Positions 54,249 through 63,531 of a stretch of DNA of 64,000 bases are shown piece after piece. This DNA is from Myxococcota bacterium (GTDB lineage Bacteria > Myxococcota_A > UBA796 > UBA9615 > JAKLKC01). Position 1 is the first letter of the stretch; every line of letters starts with the position of its first letter. The translations under genes and the position numbers were made by a program. The notes under the pieces are model-generated. The model was not told where the DNA came from. It searched no databases and worked only from the letters and a program-made list of their open reading frames with translations. Location: NCBI GenBank assembly GCA_023150875.1, contig JAKLKC010000026.1:18798-82797 (forward strand), read 5' to 3'.

Positions 54249-55970
54249 ATGCGCTTCAACCCGACGAACCCGCTGATCATCCAGGGCGACGGCAGCGTCC
54301 TGGTCGAGGTCCACAGCCCCCGGTACTCCGAGGCCCGCGACCTCCTCGCGCGGTTCGCCGAGCTCGAGAAGTCCCCCGAGCACATCCACACCTACCGGAT
54401 CACGCCGCTCTCCCTTTGGAACGCGGCGTCGGCGGGCATGAAGTTCGCGGAGATCCGCGCGGGGTTGGAGGAGTACACCAAGTACGACATCCCCTACCAC
54501 GTGCTGGTGAACATCGAGGAGTCCCTCGGCCGGTTCGGCCGGGTGGTGCTGCTTCCTGGCCCGTCGGACCACCTCCTCCTGGAGGTCCACGACCGGCACT
54601 CGGCGCGGGAGATCGCGCTGAACAAGGGGGTGATCGCCCAGACGGCGGGCGCGGTCCGCGAGGGCCTGTTCCGGGTCCCGCTGGGCAACCGGGGCACCAT
54701 AAAGCAGGCCCTCCTGAAGATGGGCTACCCGGTCGACGACCGTGCCGGCTTCGTCAAGGGTGCCCCCCTGGAGGTCCGGCTTCGGGACCGTTCCGTCTCG
54801 GGTCGCCCCTTCGCCCTGCGCCACTACCAGCGGGAGGCGGTCACCACCTTCCACCGCTCCGGTGGCGCCGAGGGCGGCCACGGGGTGGTGGTGCTCCCCT
54901 GCGGCGCGGGGAAGACCATCGTGGCCATGGGGGTGATGGCGGAGTGCCGGACCCAGACCCTCATCCTGGCGACGGGGATCTCCGCGGTGCGGCAGTGGAT
55001 CCGGGAGGTCCTGGACAAGACCTGGCTCACCCCCGAGGACGTCGGCGAGTACACCGGCGAGGAGAAGCAGGTCCGGCCGGTGACGGTGACCACCTACCAG
55101 ATCCTGACCCACCGGGGCGAGAGGGACGGCGACTTCACCCACCTCGGGCTCTTCACGGCGGCGGACTGGGGGCTCATCGTCTACGACGAGGTGCACCTGC
55201 TCCCCGCGCCGGTCTTCCGCATCACCGCCGACATCCAGGCCCGCCGCCGGCTGGGGCTGACGGCGACCCTCGTGCGCGAGGACGGCCGCGAGGGCGACGT
55301 CTTCACCCTCATCGGTCCCAAGCGTTACGACGTGCCCTGGAAGGAGCTGGAGGGGAAGGGCTTCATCGCCGAGGCGCGGTGCCACGAGGTGCGCATCGAC
55401 CTCCCTCCGGCGGACCGCATGATCTACGCCGCCGCCGACGAGAGGGCCAAGTACCGGATCTCGGCGGAGAACCCGTGGAAGATGAGGGTGGTGGCGGAGC
55501 TCCTGAAGCGGCACGCCGAGGACCGGGTGCTGATCATCGGCATGTACCTGGACCAGCTTCAGGAGATCGCCCGGCGGTTCAAGGCACCTCTCATCACCGG
55601 CAAGACGCCCAACGCCGAGCGCGAGGTGCTCTTCGACGCATTCCGCCGCGGCGAGATCAAGGTCCTCGCGGTCAGCAAGGTGGCGAACTTCTCCATCGAC
55701 CTCCCCGACGCCAACGTCGCCATCCAGGTCTCGGGGACCTTCGGCTCGCGGCAGGAGGAGGCACAGCGCCTGGGGCGGATCCTCAGGCCCAAGGAGGCGG
55801 ACGCCTGGTTCTACTCGGTGGTCACCCGCGACAGCCGCGAGCAGCACTTCGCCCACAACCGCCAGCTCTTCCTGACCGAGCAGGGCTACAGCTACTACAT
55901 CGAGGAGTGGGACGAGGACCGGGGGATCCGCCCGGTCACCGCTTCGCCGGGGCTGCCCGCCTCGGCTTGA
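54249..55970 (+). CDS. XPB/Rad25-type DNA helicase
   Basis: 573 residues, ATG 54249. The N-terminal ~185 residues form the helicase-associated damage-recognition-like region. Walker A is PCGAGKT (217-223), DEVH (313-316) motif II, LTATLVREDGRE carrying motif III and the RED triad (Arg343-Glu344-Asp345) that is characteristic of XPB. C-terminal motifs are VLIIGMYLDQLQEIARRFKA, VSKVANFSIDLPDANVAIQV and SGTFGSRQEEAQRLGRILRP. XPB unwinds DNA in nucleotide excision repair and transcription in eukaryotes and archaea; bacterial copies are known mainly from actinobacteria and some others. The partner gene follows. Confidence 0.93.
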   Translation: MRFNPTNPLIIQGDGSVLVEVHSPRYSEARDLLARFAELEKSPEHIHTYRITPLSLWNAASAGMKFAEIRAGLEEYTKYDIPYHVLVNIEESLGRFGRVVLLPGPSDHLLLEVHDRHSAREIALNKGVIAQTAGAVREGLFRVPLGNRGTIKQALLKMGYPVDDRAGFVKGAPLEVRLRDRSVSGRPFALRHYQREAVTTFHRSGGAEGGHGVVVLPCGAGKTIVAMGVMAECRTQTLILATGISAVRQWIREVLDKTWLTPEDVGEYTGEEKQVRPVTVTTYQILTHRGERDGDFTHLGLFTAADWGLIVYDEVHLLPAPVFRITADIQARRRLGLTATLVREDGREGDVFTLIGPKRYDVPWKELEGKGFIAEARCHEVRIDLPPADRMIYAAADERAKYRISAENPWKMRVVAELLKRHAEDRVLIIGMYLDQLQEIARRFKAPLITGKTPNAEREVLFDAFRRGEIKVLAVSKVANFSIDLPDANVAIQVSGTFGSRQEEAQRLGRILRPKEADAWFYSVVTRDSREQHFAHNRQLFLTEQGYSYYIEEWDEDRGIRPVTASPGLPASA

Positions 55971-56043
55971 TCCCCGCGAGCCCGGACCCCGGGCCGAACC
56001 GAGAGCCCCCAGGCCCCGGGGACGGAATTCGGGGCAACGGCCT

Positions 56044-58173
56044 ATGGACCCGACGAACTCCTCCTCCTCCCGCCCCCCCGCCGAGGGCGAGCTGACCGAC
56101 CCGCTGCGCCAGTACTTCCGGAGCTGCCCCCTGGAGCTCCTGGTCGCCTACCGCAACCGGTACCTGGGGGGCGACACGTCCCTGGACGGAGGGGAGGCGA
56201 TCGCCGAAGCCATGGCGCAGGCGTTCGGGCACCGCAAGCGCCTGCGGACGATCCTGGAGGAGCTGGACAAGGCCCATCACCTCGCCCTGATCGCGCTGAT
56301 CCAGAGCGGGGGCGTCGCCGGTGGGACGTGGCTGCTCCAGGAGCTCTGCCTGGCCCACGGGCGCACCGAGGACGCCTGGCTCCACACCATGCACGACCTC
56401 GGCCGCGCCCTGCTGGTCTTCGGCAACAGCCGGCAGGCCCCTCCCCTCTTCTACGTGATGCCCCGGGTCCTCTCGGACCAGATCTCCCCCTTCTACCGCA
56501 AGCGCCTCCAGCTTCCCGGCGTCCAGGGCGAGATCCGGCTGAGCAAGGATACGAACTACCGCCACCCCGTCGGCTTCTCCCTGGTCAGCTTCCTGGCGTA
56601 CCTGGAGCAGAAGCCGGTCCGGGTGACCCAGAAGGCGGAGATCTTCAAGAAGAGCCTGGAGGAGATGATCGGCTTCTTCAGCCACCTCTGGGGCGCGTCC
56701 GAGGCCCAGAAGGTCTTCGACTGGCACCGCGCCCTGCTGGAGGACCTCGGGCTGCTGGTGGTGGACGACACCGTCCTGACCACCGACCGCGCGGCGGTCC
56801 AGGATTGGCTGGCCCTGGAGCCCGCCGTCCGGCGCGACCTGTACCTGGACGCCTTCATCCGCCACGAACCCCTCATCGAGTGGCTGCTGAACCGCCTCGC
56901 GGAGATCGGCCAGGACGAGTGGGTCCCCATCAAGCTGCTCAACCTCATGTATCGCCGGTGCTACATGGGGTCGGTCTTCCACAAGCGGTTCGTGAGGAAG
57001 ACCTACTACCTGCCCCCCTCGGGCTTCTACAACCCGAACCCGCCGATGGAGTACCTGCAGCTCGCCGGGCTGGTGGAGCGGGGACTCGGCGCCGAGGGCA
57101 GCTACGTCCGGCTCAGCGAGTCCGGCCGTTCCTTCCTCAAGGGTGCGCCCCTCGGGGAGGCGGAGATCGCCGAGGGCGTGCGGTTCTACGTGCAGCCCAA
57201 CTTCGAGGTCATGGTGCCCGCGGGCATGCGCCTGGACTCGGTCTACAAGGTCGGGCAGATCGCCGAGATGACCGCCGTCGACCGCATGAACACCTACACC
57301 ATCACCCGGGACTCGGTGCGGGACGCCCTGGACCGGGGCTGGCGGCGGGACGAGCTGCTGGAGTTCCTGGGGAAGGCTTCGGCGGCGGGGCTTCCCCAGA
57401 ACGTGCGCTCCACCGTCGAGGACTGGATGGGGGACCACGGCGAGGTGGAGTTCCACGACGCCCTGGTGATCACCATCCGGAGCGACCGCGAGGACGACGT
57501 GATGGACCTGTTGCGGAAGCGCCGGTCCACCGCCATCCGGCTGGGCCCCGGGGTGTACGCGATCCCCCGAGAGGACCGGGACGCCGTGCTGAGGGCCTTG
57601 CGGGGAAAGGGCTTCGAGCCCTCGCCGTGGGTCCACCGCTACGACCGGGAGGCCCCCGCCGGGGAGGCCCCGACGCGGCTCCAGGAGCTGGCAGCCCGCG
57701 CCGCCGCGGGCACGGGCCGGGCCCAGCCCGAGCTGGGCGGCGACGAGATGGAGTACCCCGTGCGGCAGCTCGTGGTGCTTCAGCCCCCCTCGGCGGAGAC
57801 CACCGCCCCCGAGGAGCAGCAGCAGGGCACGGTGGCGGTCAACGGCGACGGGCGGGCCATCGCCAGCATGGTCAACGACATGTGTCGCAAGCCCGGGGCC
57901 GCAGGCTCCGGGGACCTGCTCAAGATGTCCCCGGGCAAGACGGCCGACCTGCTCCGGGCCGCCATCAGCCGCGGCCACGACGTCGAGATCCTCTACCGCA
58001 CCCCCGCCGAGGAGAGCGTCACCGGGTCCACCACCGGCCTGCTCCGGGTGACGCCCAAGGTCCTCCGCGAGCACCAGGGGGTGGCCTTCGTCGACGCCTT
58101 CGACCACAAGCGCCACCAGGAGAACCAGTTCATCATCAAGAAGATCCAGGGGATCCGGCTGGCGCGGGAGTAG
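56044..58173 (+). CDS. XPB-associated helicase-C_3-like protein with C-terminal WYL-like domain
   Basis: 709 residues, ATG 56044, 73 bases after the XPB stop. The N-terminal half is helical (LRQYFRSCPLELLVAYRNRY, EDLGLLVVDDTVLTTDRAAV). The central region RFYVQPNFEVMVPAGMRLDS, NTYTITRDSVRDALDRGWRR and ELLEFLGKASAAGLPQNVRS fits the Helicase_C_3/XPB-Ssl2-like family found beside bacterial XPB genes. The last ~75 residues (LLRAAISRGHDVEILYRTPA, TGLLRVTPKVL, GVAFVDAFDHKRHQENQFII) match a WYL-type ligand-binding domain. It has no Walker motifs. It is inferred to be a regulatory or loading partner of the helicase, analogous to archaeal Bax1. Confidence 0.85.
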   Translation: MDPTNSSSSRPPAEGELTDPLRQYFRSCPLELLVAYRNRYLGGDTSLDGGEAIAEAMAQAFGHRKRLRTILEELDKAHHLALIALIQSGGVAGGTWLLQELCLAHGRTEDAWLHTMHDLGRALLVFGNSRQAPPLFYVMPRVLSDQISPFYRKRLQLPGVQGEIRLSKDTNYRHPVGFSLVSFLAYLEQKPVRVTQKAEIFKKSLEEMIGFFSHLWGASEAQKVFDWHRALLEDLGLLVVDDTVLTTDRAAVQDWLALEPAVRRDLYLDAFIRHEPLIEWLLNRLAEIGQDEWVPIKLLNLMYRRCYMGSVFHKRFVRKTYYLPPSGFYNPNPPMEYLQLAGLVERGLGAEGSYVRLSESGRSFLKGAPLGEAEIAEGVRFYVQPNFEVMVPAGMRLDSVYKVGQIAEMTAVDRMNTYTITRDSVRDALDRGWRRDELLEFLGKASAAGLPQNVRSTVEDWMGDHGEVEFHDALVITIRSDREDDVMDLLRKRRSTAIRLGPGVYAIPREDRDAVLRALRGKGFEPSPWVHRYDREAPAGEAPTRLQELAARAAAGTGRAQPELGGDEMEYPVRQLVVLQPPSAETTAPEEQQQGTVAVNGDGRAIASMVNDMCRKPGAAGSGDLLKMSPGKTADLLRAAISRGHDVEILYRTPAEESVTGSTTGLLRVTPKVLREHQGVAFVDAFDHKRHQENQFIIKKIQGIRLARE

Positions 58174-58213
58174 GGGGTGCCGCCGGGGCGCCGAGGTGGT
58201 AGCATCCCGGACC

Positions 58214-58684
58214 ATGCCTCGGTATCCCGCGCCCCTCGTCCTCCTCGCCTCCGCCGCCATCGCCCTGGCCGCCGGCTGCGCCACGCCCCGCGCCGGCTCC
58301 CAGCACGAGCTGGTGGGCTACGTGATGGACCCCGACCGGATCCCCATCACCAACGCCCGGGTCCAGGTCCTGGTGGACGGCGATGTCCAGGGGGGCGAGA
58401 AGCCCGCGGAGGCGGTGCAGATCTCCGACATCGGGGGCGCCTTCGTGGTCCGGGACCTGCTGCGCCCCGGCGGCGTGGAGCCCCTGGAGCCCGATCGCTC
58501 CTACAAGATCGTCGTCGAGGAGCCGGACTACCGGATCTGGGAGGGACGGATCGCGTTCCGGGGGGGCCTCCACGAGGTGGAGATCGAGCTCGAGAACGTG
58601 CTCGACACCATCGAGGACACCCGCGCCGTCGACCCCGACGCGGTCGACCCCATGATGGAGGGCCAGATCCGGGAGGGGACGTGA
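58214..58684 (+). CDS. small lipoprotein with carboxypeptidase-regulatory-like fold
   Basis: 156 residues, ATG 58214. The signal PLVLLASAAIALAAGC ends in a lipobox. The mature part starts YVMDPDRIPITNARVQVLVD and has a beta-sandwich pattern with SDIGGAFVVRDLL and YKIVVEEPDYRIWEGRI, typical of CarboxypepD_reg-like domains. It overlaps the next lipoprotein by GTGA (58681-58684). Confidence 0.72.
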   Translation: MPRYPAPLVLLASAAIALAAGCATPRAGSQHELVGYVMDPDRIPITNARVQVLVDGDVQGGEKPAEAVQISDIGGAFVVRDLLRPGGVEPLEPDRSYKIVVEEPDYRIWEGRIAFRGGLHEVEIELENVLDTIEDTRAVDPDAVDPMMEGQIREGT

Positions 58685-60141
58685 CCCGCGCCCCGGCCCG
58701 CTGGCTGGCCGCCGGTCTCGCCCTCCTCTCCGCCTGCGGAGGCGGGGAGCGTGGCGCCGATGACGCCCCGAGCAGGGCCGCCGAGGCCGCCGCGGTCGCT
58801 CCCCTGCTCACGGGCTGGAGCGCCGAGGCCGTGGCCCGCCCGGGCGATGTCGACGCCCTGTTCCAGGGCCCCGCGGCGGGGGTGTGGACCGCCGTCCTGG
58901 CGCGGGACGTCACCGCAGCGGTGAAGGCCGCGGACGCGCTGCTGGCGGCCCGGGAACTGGAGCGGGTGCCGGCGGACGAGCGGGTCGCGGCGGCCCGCGC
59001 CCACATCGACCTGGGGACCACCTGGCTCGCGGCGTGGGAGCTGGACCGCCTGGCCCTCGCCGCCTACGCCGACTTCCGCGAGGAGGCGAAGGAGAGGCTC
59101 CTCCCGAGCCGCTGGCAGGGCTTCTTCGCCTCCGCCGCCGCGACACCCCCCGGGGAGCCCGGGCCGGAACCCCCGCGGGACCTCGCGGGATCGGCCCCGG
59201 TGGCCGCGGTCCGGGCGCTGGCGGCGGCGACGGGGGACGCGGTGGATCTCGCCCCCCGGATCGCCGCCGTGGCGTGGGAGGAGCCCGACGCCGTCGAGGT
59301 GCTCCAGCCGGCGACCGCCAGCACCCCCGAGGTGCGACTCGCCCACCACGATCCCCGGAGGTACCGCGCCCTCGGCCGGGCCCACCTCCTCCGGGCGGCG
59401 CGGATCCTCGATGGGATGCCGGGGCAGGCCCGACTCCTCGCGGCCCTGGCCGCGGCACGAGCAGGGCAACCGCCCGCGGAGCCTCCCCCCCTCCCTCCCG
59501 GTCCCCCGGAGATCCCGGCCTTCTTCGCCTCGGCGTGGCCCGGCCCCGTGGAGCTCCGGGCCGCCCTGGCGGACGGGAGCACGGCGGGGGTGCTCCCGCA
59601 ACTGGCGATGCTCCGGGAGGCCCTGGAGGTGGCGGACTCCCGCCGGGTCCGGTGGGCGGCGGCGACCACCGCCGCGGAGGTCGACGCCCTGCTGGATCGA
59701 CGGGTCGGTCTGGACGAGGCCCTGGTCGCCGAACTCAGGGCCCGGAAGGGCGCCGACCTCACCGAGGACGACCGGACCTACGCCGCCGCCTCGCTGGACG
59801 CCGCGGTCCGGGCCGCCGCGGCCGAGCAGCTCGCCCGCGCCGGGGACGCCCCGCCCCGGAGGGACGTCGCCTCCTCGGCGGACGCCCCCGCCGCCCTGGC
59901 AGCCCGCCTCCTCCAGCAGAGCCTCCCCGGCGACGGGAGCGCGCCGTTCCGGGCCCCGCCGGCGGTGCGCCTCGTCCTGGCCCGCGCCTGGCTCCAGGCG
60001 GGATCGGCCTGGCGCGCCAGCGCCCTGGTCACCGACCTCGCCGACGGACCGCTGCCGGGCCTCCGGCCGGTCCGCGAGTCGCTGGCGAACCTCGACGCCG
60101 CCTGGACCGGCGGCCGTACCGAGGGTCCGCGGAGCGACTGA
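58681..60141 (+). CDS. large helical lipoprotein of unknown function
   Basis: 486 residues, GTG 58681. The signal ARWLAAGLALLSAC ends in a lipobox. The mature chain is Ala/Arg/Glu-rich and mostly helical (VDALFQGPAAGVWTAVLARD, RARKGADLTEDDRTYAAASL), probably a helical-repeat scaffold resembling TPR proteins. No catalytic motif is visible. Its position between a small lipoprotein and the ABC transporter genes suggests a role in the same envelope process. Confidence 0.7.
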   Translation: MTRAPARWLAAGLALLSACGGGERGADDAPSRAAEAAAVAPLLTGWSAEAVARPGDVDALFQGPAAGVWTAVLARDVTAAVKAADALLAARELERVPADERVAAARAHIDLGTTWLAAWELDRLALAAYADFREEAKERLLPSRWQGFFASAAATPPGEPGPEPPRDLAGSAPVAAVRALAAATGDAVDLAPRIAAVAWEEPDAVEVLQPATASTPEVRLAHHDPRRYRALGRAHLLRAARILDGMPGQARLLAALAAARAGQPPAEPPPLPPGPPEIPAFFASAWPGPVELRAALADGSTAGVLPQLAMLREALEVADSRRVRWAAATTAAEVDALLDRRVGLDEALVAELRARKGADLTEDDRTYAAASLDAAVRAAAAEQLARAGDAPPRRDVASSADAPAALAARLLQQSLPGDGSAPFRAPPAVRLVLARAWLQAGSAWRASALVTDLADGPLPGLRPVRESLANLDAAWTGGRTEGPRSD

Positions 60142-60270
60142 CGGTCCGCGGGCCCTCCGTCCAGGACGCCGCCCCGGCCCGGTCCTCCGGACCGTCAAGG
60201 CGCCCGGAGCGCCCCGCCGCCGCGCGGTTCGGGTACACTGCCCGTTCACACGGGAGGTCTCGGGAGTCCG

Positions 60271-61806
60271 ATGAACCGCCGACGCTCCGACCGCCGCGCC
60301 GCCCTGCTCGCGGCCTTCGCCCTGATCGCGGCCCCCGTCGCCGTGGTGGCCGCGAGTTTCAAGTACCTCGAGGACGAGATCGCCCACACCGTCAACCCGC
60401 TGCACGAGGCCACGATGGCCGAGACGCGGCTCAACGAACTGCTGTTCGAGGGGCTCTACGGCCCCGCGGCCAACGAGGTGCCCGAGCCGCGGCTGGCCGA
60501 GTCGGGGGAGGTGGTGGCGGGGGGACGCGGGATCATCGTGTCCCTGCGCCCGGGCCTGGCGTGGAGCGACGGCCAGCCCCTCACGGCCCAGGACGTCGCC
60601 TTCACCGTCAAGGCCTTCCAGGACCCGGGATCCGACTCTCCGGACCGGGGCCGGCTCTCGTTCGTGAAGTCGGTCGAGGTGCTGAACTCCCGCCAGGTCC
60701 GCCTCGACTTCACCCACGTGATCCCCGATCCCCGGGAGCACCTCTACTTCAAGATCCTCCCCGCCCACGCCTTCGGGGGCAAGACGGCGGTGCCCCGGGA
60801 CAACCCCTTCTGGCAGAAGCCCGTCACCAGCGGCCCCTTCGCGGTGGCCCAGAGGCAGGAGGGGTCCTGGAAGCTCGCCGCCAACGGCAAGGCGACCCGG
60901 GCGCCGGCGATCAAGGAGGTCTCGTCCATCGAGAGGCCGGACAAGTCGACCCAGGTGTGGGCCGTCGAGAACGAGTCCGCCCACGGGATCGTGCAGGTGA
61001 CCCCCGAGGCGGCGGCGCGCCTCCAGGCCAGCCGCTGCTGCCGCCTGGAGGAGTACCCGGTGAGGGCCTGGTGGTACCTGGCGTTCAACACCCGCAACAG
61101 TCCCCTCAACGAGAGGGGCGTCCGCGAGGCGGTGGCCCGGGGCATCGACCAGGCGGAGGTCCTGAAGGCCGTCGGCGGCGGCGACCTCATCACCGGCCCC
61201 TTCGTGGCGTCCTCGAAGTACTACAACACCGCCGTCCAGCCCCTGGCGTTCGACCGGGCCGGGGCGGGCAAGAGGCTCGAAGCCCTGGGGTTCCGCAAGC
61301 AGGGGAAGTACTACGCCAAGGGCAACCGGCCGCTGGAGCTGCGCCTCTTCTATCACGGGGCCCTCGGGGAGGCGGGGAAGCTCGCCGCCTACGCCATCCA
61401 GGGCCAGCTCCTGGAGGCCGGGCTCAAGGTCCAGGACCCCGTGCTGGTGGAGGGGAGCAACTGGAGGACCCGGGTCCTGCAGGAGCGCCAGTTCGACCTG
61501 GTGCTGTCGAGCTGGAACTTCGGCCCCGGCGAGGACATCCGGGAGCTGTTCCACAGCGCGGGGGCGCTGAACTTCACCGGGTGGGGCGACGCCTACACCG
61601 ACAACCTGCTGGACCAGACCCGGCGCGCCTCGGATCCCGCCCAGCAGCAGGCGTACTACCGGGACATCCACAAGCACCTCGCCGAGGCCCAGCCTTACGT
61701 GTTCCTGTGGACGCCCACGGTAAACTCCGCCCTCCGGCGCGAGGTCCGCAACGTGTACGTCCAGGCCTTCTACTACTTCACGCAGTTCCCGAAGTGGCAG
61801 ATGTAA
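60271..61806 (+). CDS. ABC importer substrate-binding protein (family 5, peptide/nickel type)
   Basis: 511 residues, ATG 60271. An N-terminal hydrophobic signal/anchor (about 10-30) has no lipobox. Family 5 motifs are LNELLFEGLYGPAANEVPEP, VSLRPGLAWSDGQPLTAQDV and FTVKAF, NPFWQKPVTSGPFAVAQRQE, and AWWYLAFNTRNSPLNERGVR. It delivers ligand to the permease pair that follows; family 5 proteins bind peptides, nickel chelates or opines. Ligand identity cannot be inferred. The start has GGAG upstream. Confidence 0.92.
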   Translation: MNRRRSDRRAALLAAFALIAAPVAVVAASFKYLEDEIAHTVNPLHEATMAETRLNELLFEGLYGPAANEVPEPRLAESGEVVAGGRGIIVSLRPGLAWSDGQPLTAQDVAFTVKAFQDPGSDSPDRGRLSFVKSVEVLNSRQVRLDFTHVIPDPREHLYFKILPAHAFGGKTAVPRDNPFWQKPVTSGPFAVAQRQEGSWKLAANGKATRAPAIKEVSSIERPDKSTQVWAVENESAHGIVQVTPEAAARLQASRCCRLEEYPVRAWWYLAFNTRNSPLNERGVREAVARGIDQAEVLKAVGGGDLITGPFVASSKYYNTAVQPLAFDRAGAGKRLEALGFRKQGKYYAKGNRPLELRLFYHGALGEAGKLAAYAIQGQLLEAGLKVQDPVLVEGSNWRTRVLQERQFDLVLSSWNFGPGEDIRELFHSAGALNFTGWGDAYTDNLLDQTRRASDPAQQQAYYRDIHKHLAEAQPYVFLWTPTVNSALRREVRNVYVQAFYYFTQFPKWQM

Positions 61807-61849
61807 GCACCCCGCGGGCGGGCCCCCTTCCCCGACCCGGCACCGCCCC

Positions 61850-62680
61850 ATGAGTGTCTCCGCCCTGCGCTGGCTGGCGGGCCGCGCCGCCACCGCCGCC
61901 CTGGTCGTGGTGGGCGCGTCGGTCCTCTTCGGCGCCGTGCTGTGGATCTCCCCGGGTTCCCCCCGGGGCGAGGACGGCGGACCCGGGAGCCTGGTCGGGT
62001 GGATCGCCGGCTTCTGGTCGGGGGTGCTCCGGGGGGACCTCGGGGCATCCCATCGGGGGCTGCCGGTGGTCACGCTGGTGGTCAACGGCGCCGCCCGTAC
62101 CCTCCCGGTGGTGGGCGCTGCCCTGGGACTCTCCATCGCCACCGCCCTCGCCCTGGGCTGGGCCTTCCTCGCCGTCCCCTGGCCCCGGGCGCGGGCGGCG
62201 GTCCGGGTGCTCGTCCAGGCCGCGTCGCTGCTGCCGGTGTTCCTGCTGGCCTACGCGGCGTCCGCCTGGGGAGCGGACTTCGAGCTCCGGCCCGGGGCCA
62301 CCTACGGCGCGGCGGTCCTGGTGCTGGGCCTCGGCAACGGGACCCTGGCGGAGCTGATGCTCCACCTGGAGGGGGAGGCCGCCGCCCTCTCCGACCGGGA
62401 CTGGATGCACGCCGTGCGGAGCCGTGGCGCATCCGCCGCCCTCCACGCGGCGCCGGCCATCGCCCTGCCGGCCCTCGGGCTCGCCGTCGGGCGCGCCTCC
62501 GGCTGGGGCTACTACGGATACGCCGCCGCCCGCAACGAGGACCTGCCCCTCCTGGTGGCCATCGCCGTCGCCGCCACCGCGGCGGTCGCGGGCCTCCAGC
62601 TCGCGGCGGACGCCCTGCGCCTGGCCATCGACCCCCGCCTCCGGGGGATGGCGATGTCCCCGGCGGGAGGCGAGGGGTGA
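61850..62680 (+). CDS. ABC importer permease (DppB-type)
   Basis: 276 residues, ATG 61850, with about six TM helices. The EAA-loop equivalent is in DWMHAVRSRGASAALHAAPA. DppB permeases have about 310-340 residues; this one is shorter at the periplasmic N-terminal region. It is translationally coupled to the next permease by GTGA (62677-62680). Confidence 0.82.
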   Translation: MSVSALRWLAGRAATAALVVVGASVLFGAVLWISPGSPRGEDGGPGSLVGWIAGFWSGVLRGDLGASHRGLPVVTLVVNGAARTLPVVGAALGLSIATALALGWAFLAVPWPRARAAVRVLVQAASLLPVFLLAYAASAWGADFELRPGATYGAAVLVLGLGNGTLAELMLHLEGEAAALSDRDWMHAVRSRGASAALHAAPAIALPALGLAVGRASGWGYYGYAAARNEDLPLLVAIAVAATAAVAGLQLAADALRLAIDPRLRGMAMSPAGGEG

Positions 62681-63531
62681 GCCGCGCCCGCCCCCCGAGG
62701 GACGTCCGCCTGTGGATCGGCGCCGCCGTGGTCGCCCTCCTGGCTCTGGCGCGGGTCGCCGCGGCCTTCCTGGAGGCGAGCCCGGTGGGGGACCTGTCCA
62801 GCCGCTTCGGTCCCCCCGCGCCGGGCCATCCCCTGGGCTTCGACCACCAGGGCCGCGACGTGGCGCTGCGCCTGGTGGACGGCGTCGAGAGCTTCTTCTT
62901 CCCCGGCCTCGCGGCGGCGGCGGTGGCGGTGGCGGCGGGCACGGCCCTGGGGGCGATGGTCGCCTACCCCCGCTCCCCCTGGCTGGTGGTGCCCACCCGC
63001 TTCTCGCTGACGCTGATCTCCGCCCTGCCGCGGCTGGTGGCGGTGGTGGTGGTGCTCAGCCTGTGGGTGTCGGCCCTGGACGCCCCGGGGGAGCACCCCG
63101 TCGCCCGGCTCTACCTGCTGGCCCTCCTGGTGGGCCTGACCTCGGCCCCCCAGGTGGCCGAGGCGGTGGCGGAGCGGGTGGCCCGGTTCCGGGTCGAGGA
63201 GTTCATCGAGGCCGCCCGGGCCCACGGCCTCTCCCACGCCCGGATCCTGGGGCGGCACATCCTCCTCGCCAACTGCCGCCCCCTGCTGGCCCGGGAGGCC
63301 TGCTTCGCCTTCGCCACGTTCCTGCTGGTGGAGACCTCCCTGTCCTACCTCGGCGACTACGGGGTGCCGGACCGGTACGCGAGCTGGGGGAACCTGCTGG
63401 CGGGCATGCGGACCCAGGTCCTGTACGGGCTCCCCCCCGGCGTCGTCGCCCCGGCGGCGTCCATCGGCGCGTCCATGATCGGCCTCACCCTGCTGGGCCA
63501 GGCCCTGGGCGACCGCGGGAGCGCCCGGTGA
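62677..63531 (+). CDS. ABC importer permease (DppC-type)
   Basis: 284 residues, GTG 62677. The pattern HPLGFDHQGRDVALRLVDG matches the conserved HPLGTDxxGRD entry of DppC proteins. The EAA loop EFIEAARAHGLSHARILGRH is strong, and LVETSLSYLGDYGVPDRYAS with WGNLLAGM follows. It forms the channel with the DppB-type subunit. The stop overlaps the ATPase start by GTGA. Confidence 0.92.
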   Translation: MSRARPPRDVRLWIGAAVVALLALARVAAAFLEASPVGDLSSRFGPPAPGHPLGFDHQGRDVALRLVDGVESFFFPGLAAAAVAVAAGTALGAMVAYPRSPWLVVPTRFSLTLISALPRLVAVVVVLSLWVSALDAPGEHPVARLYLLALLVGLTSAPQVAEAVAERVARFRVEEFIEAARAHGLSHARILGRHILLANCRPLLAREACFAFATFLLVETSLSYLGDYGVPDRYASWGNLLAGMRTQVLYGLPPGVVAPAASIGASMIGLTLLGQALGDRGSAR

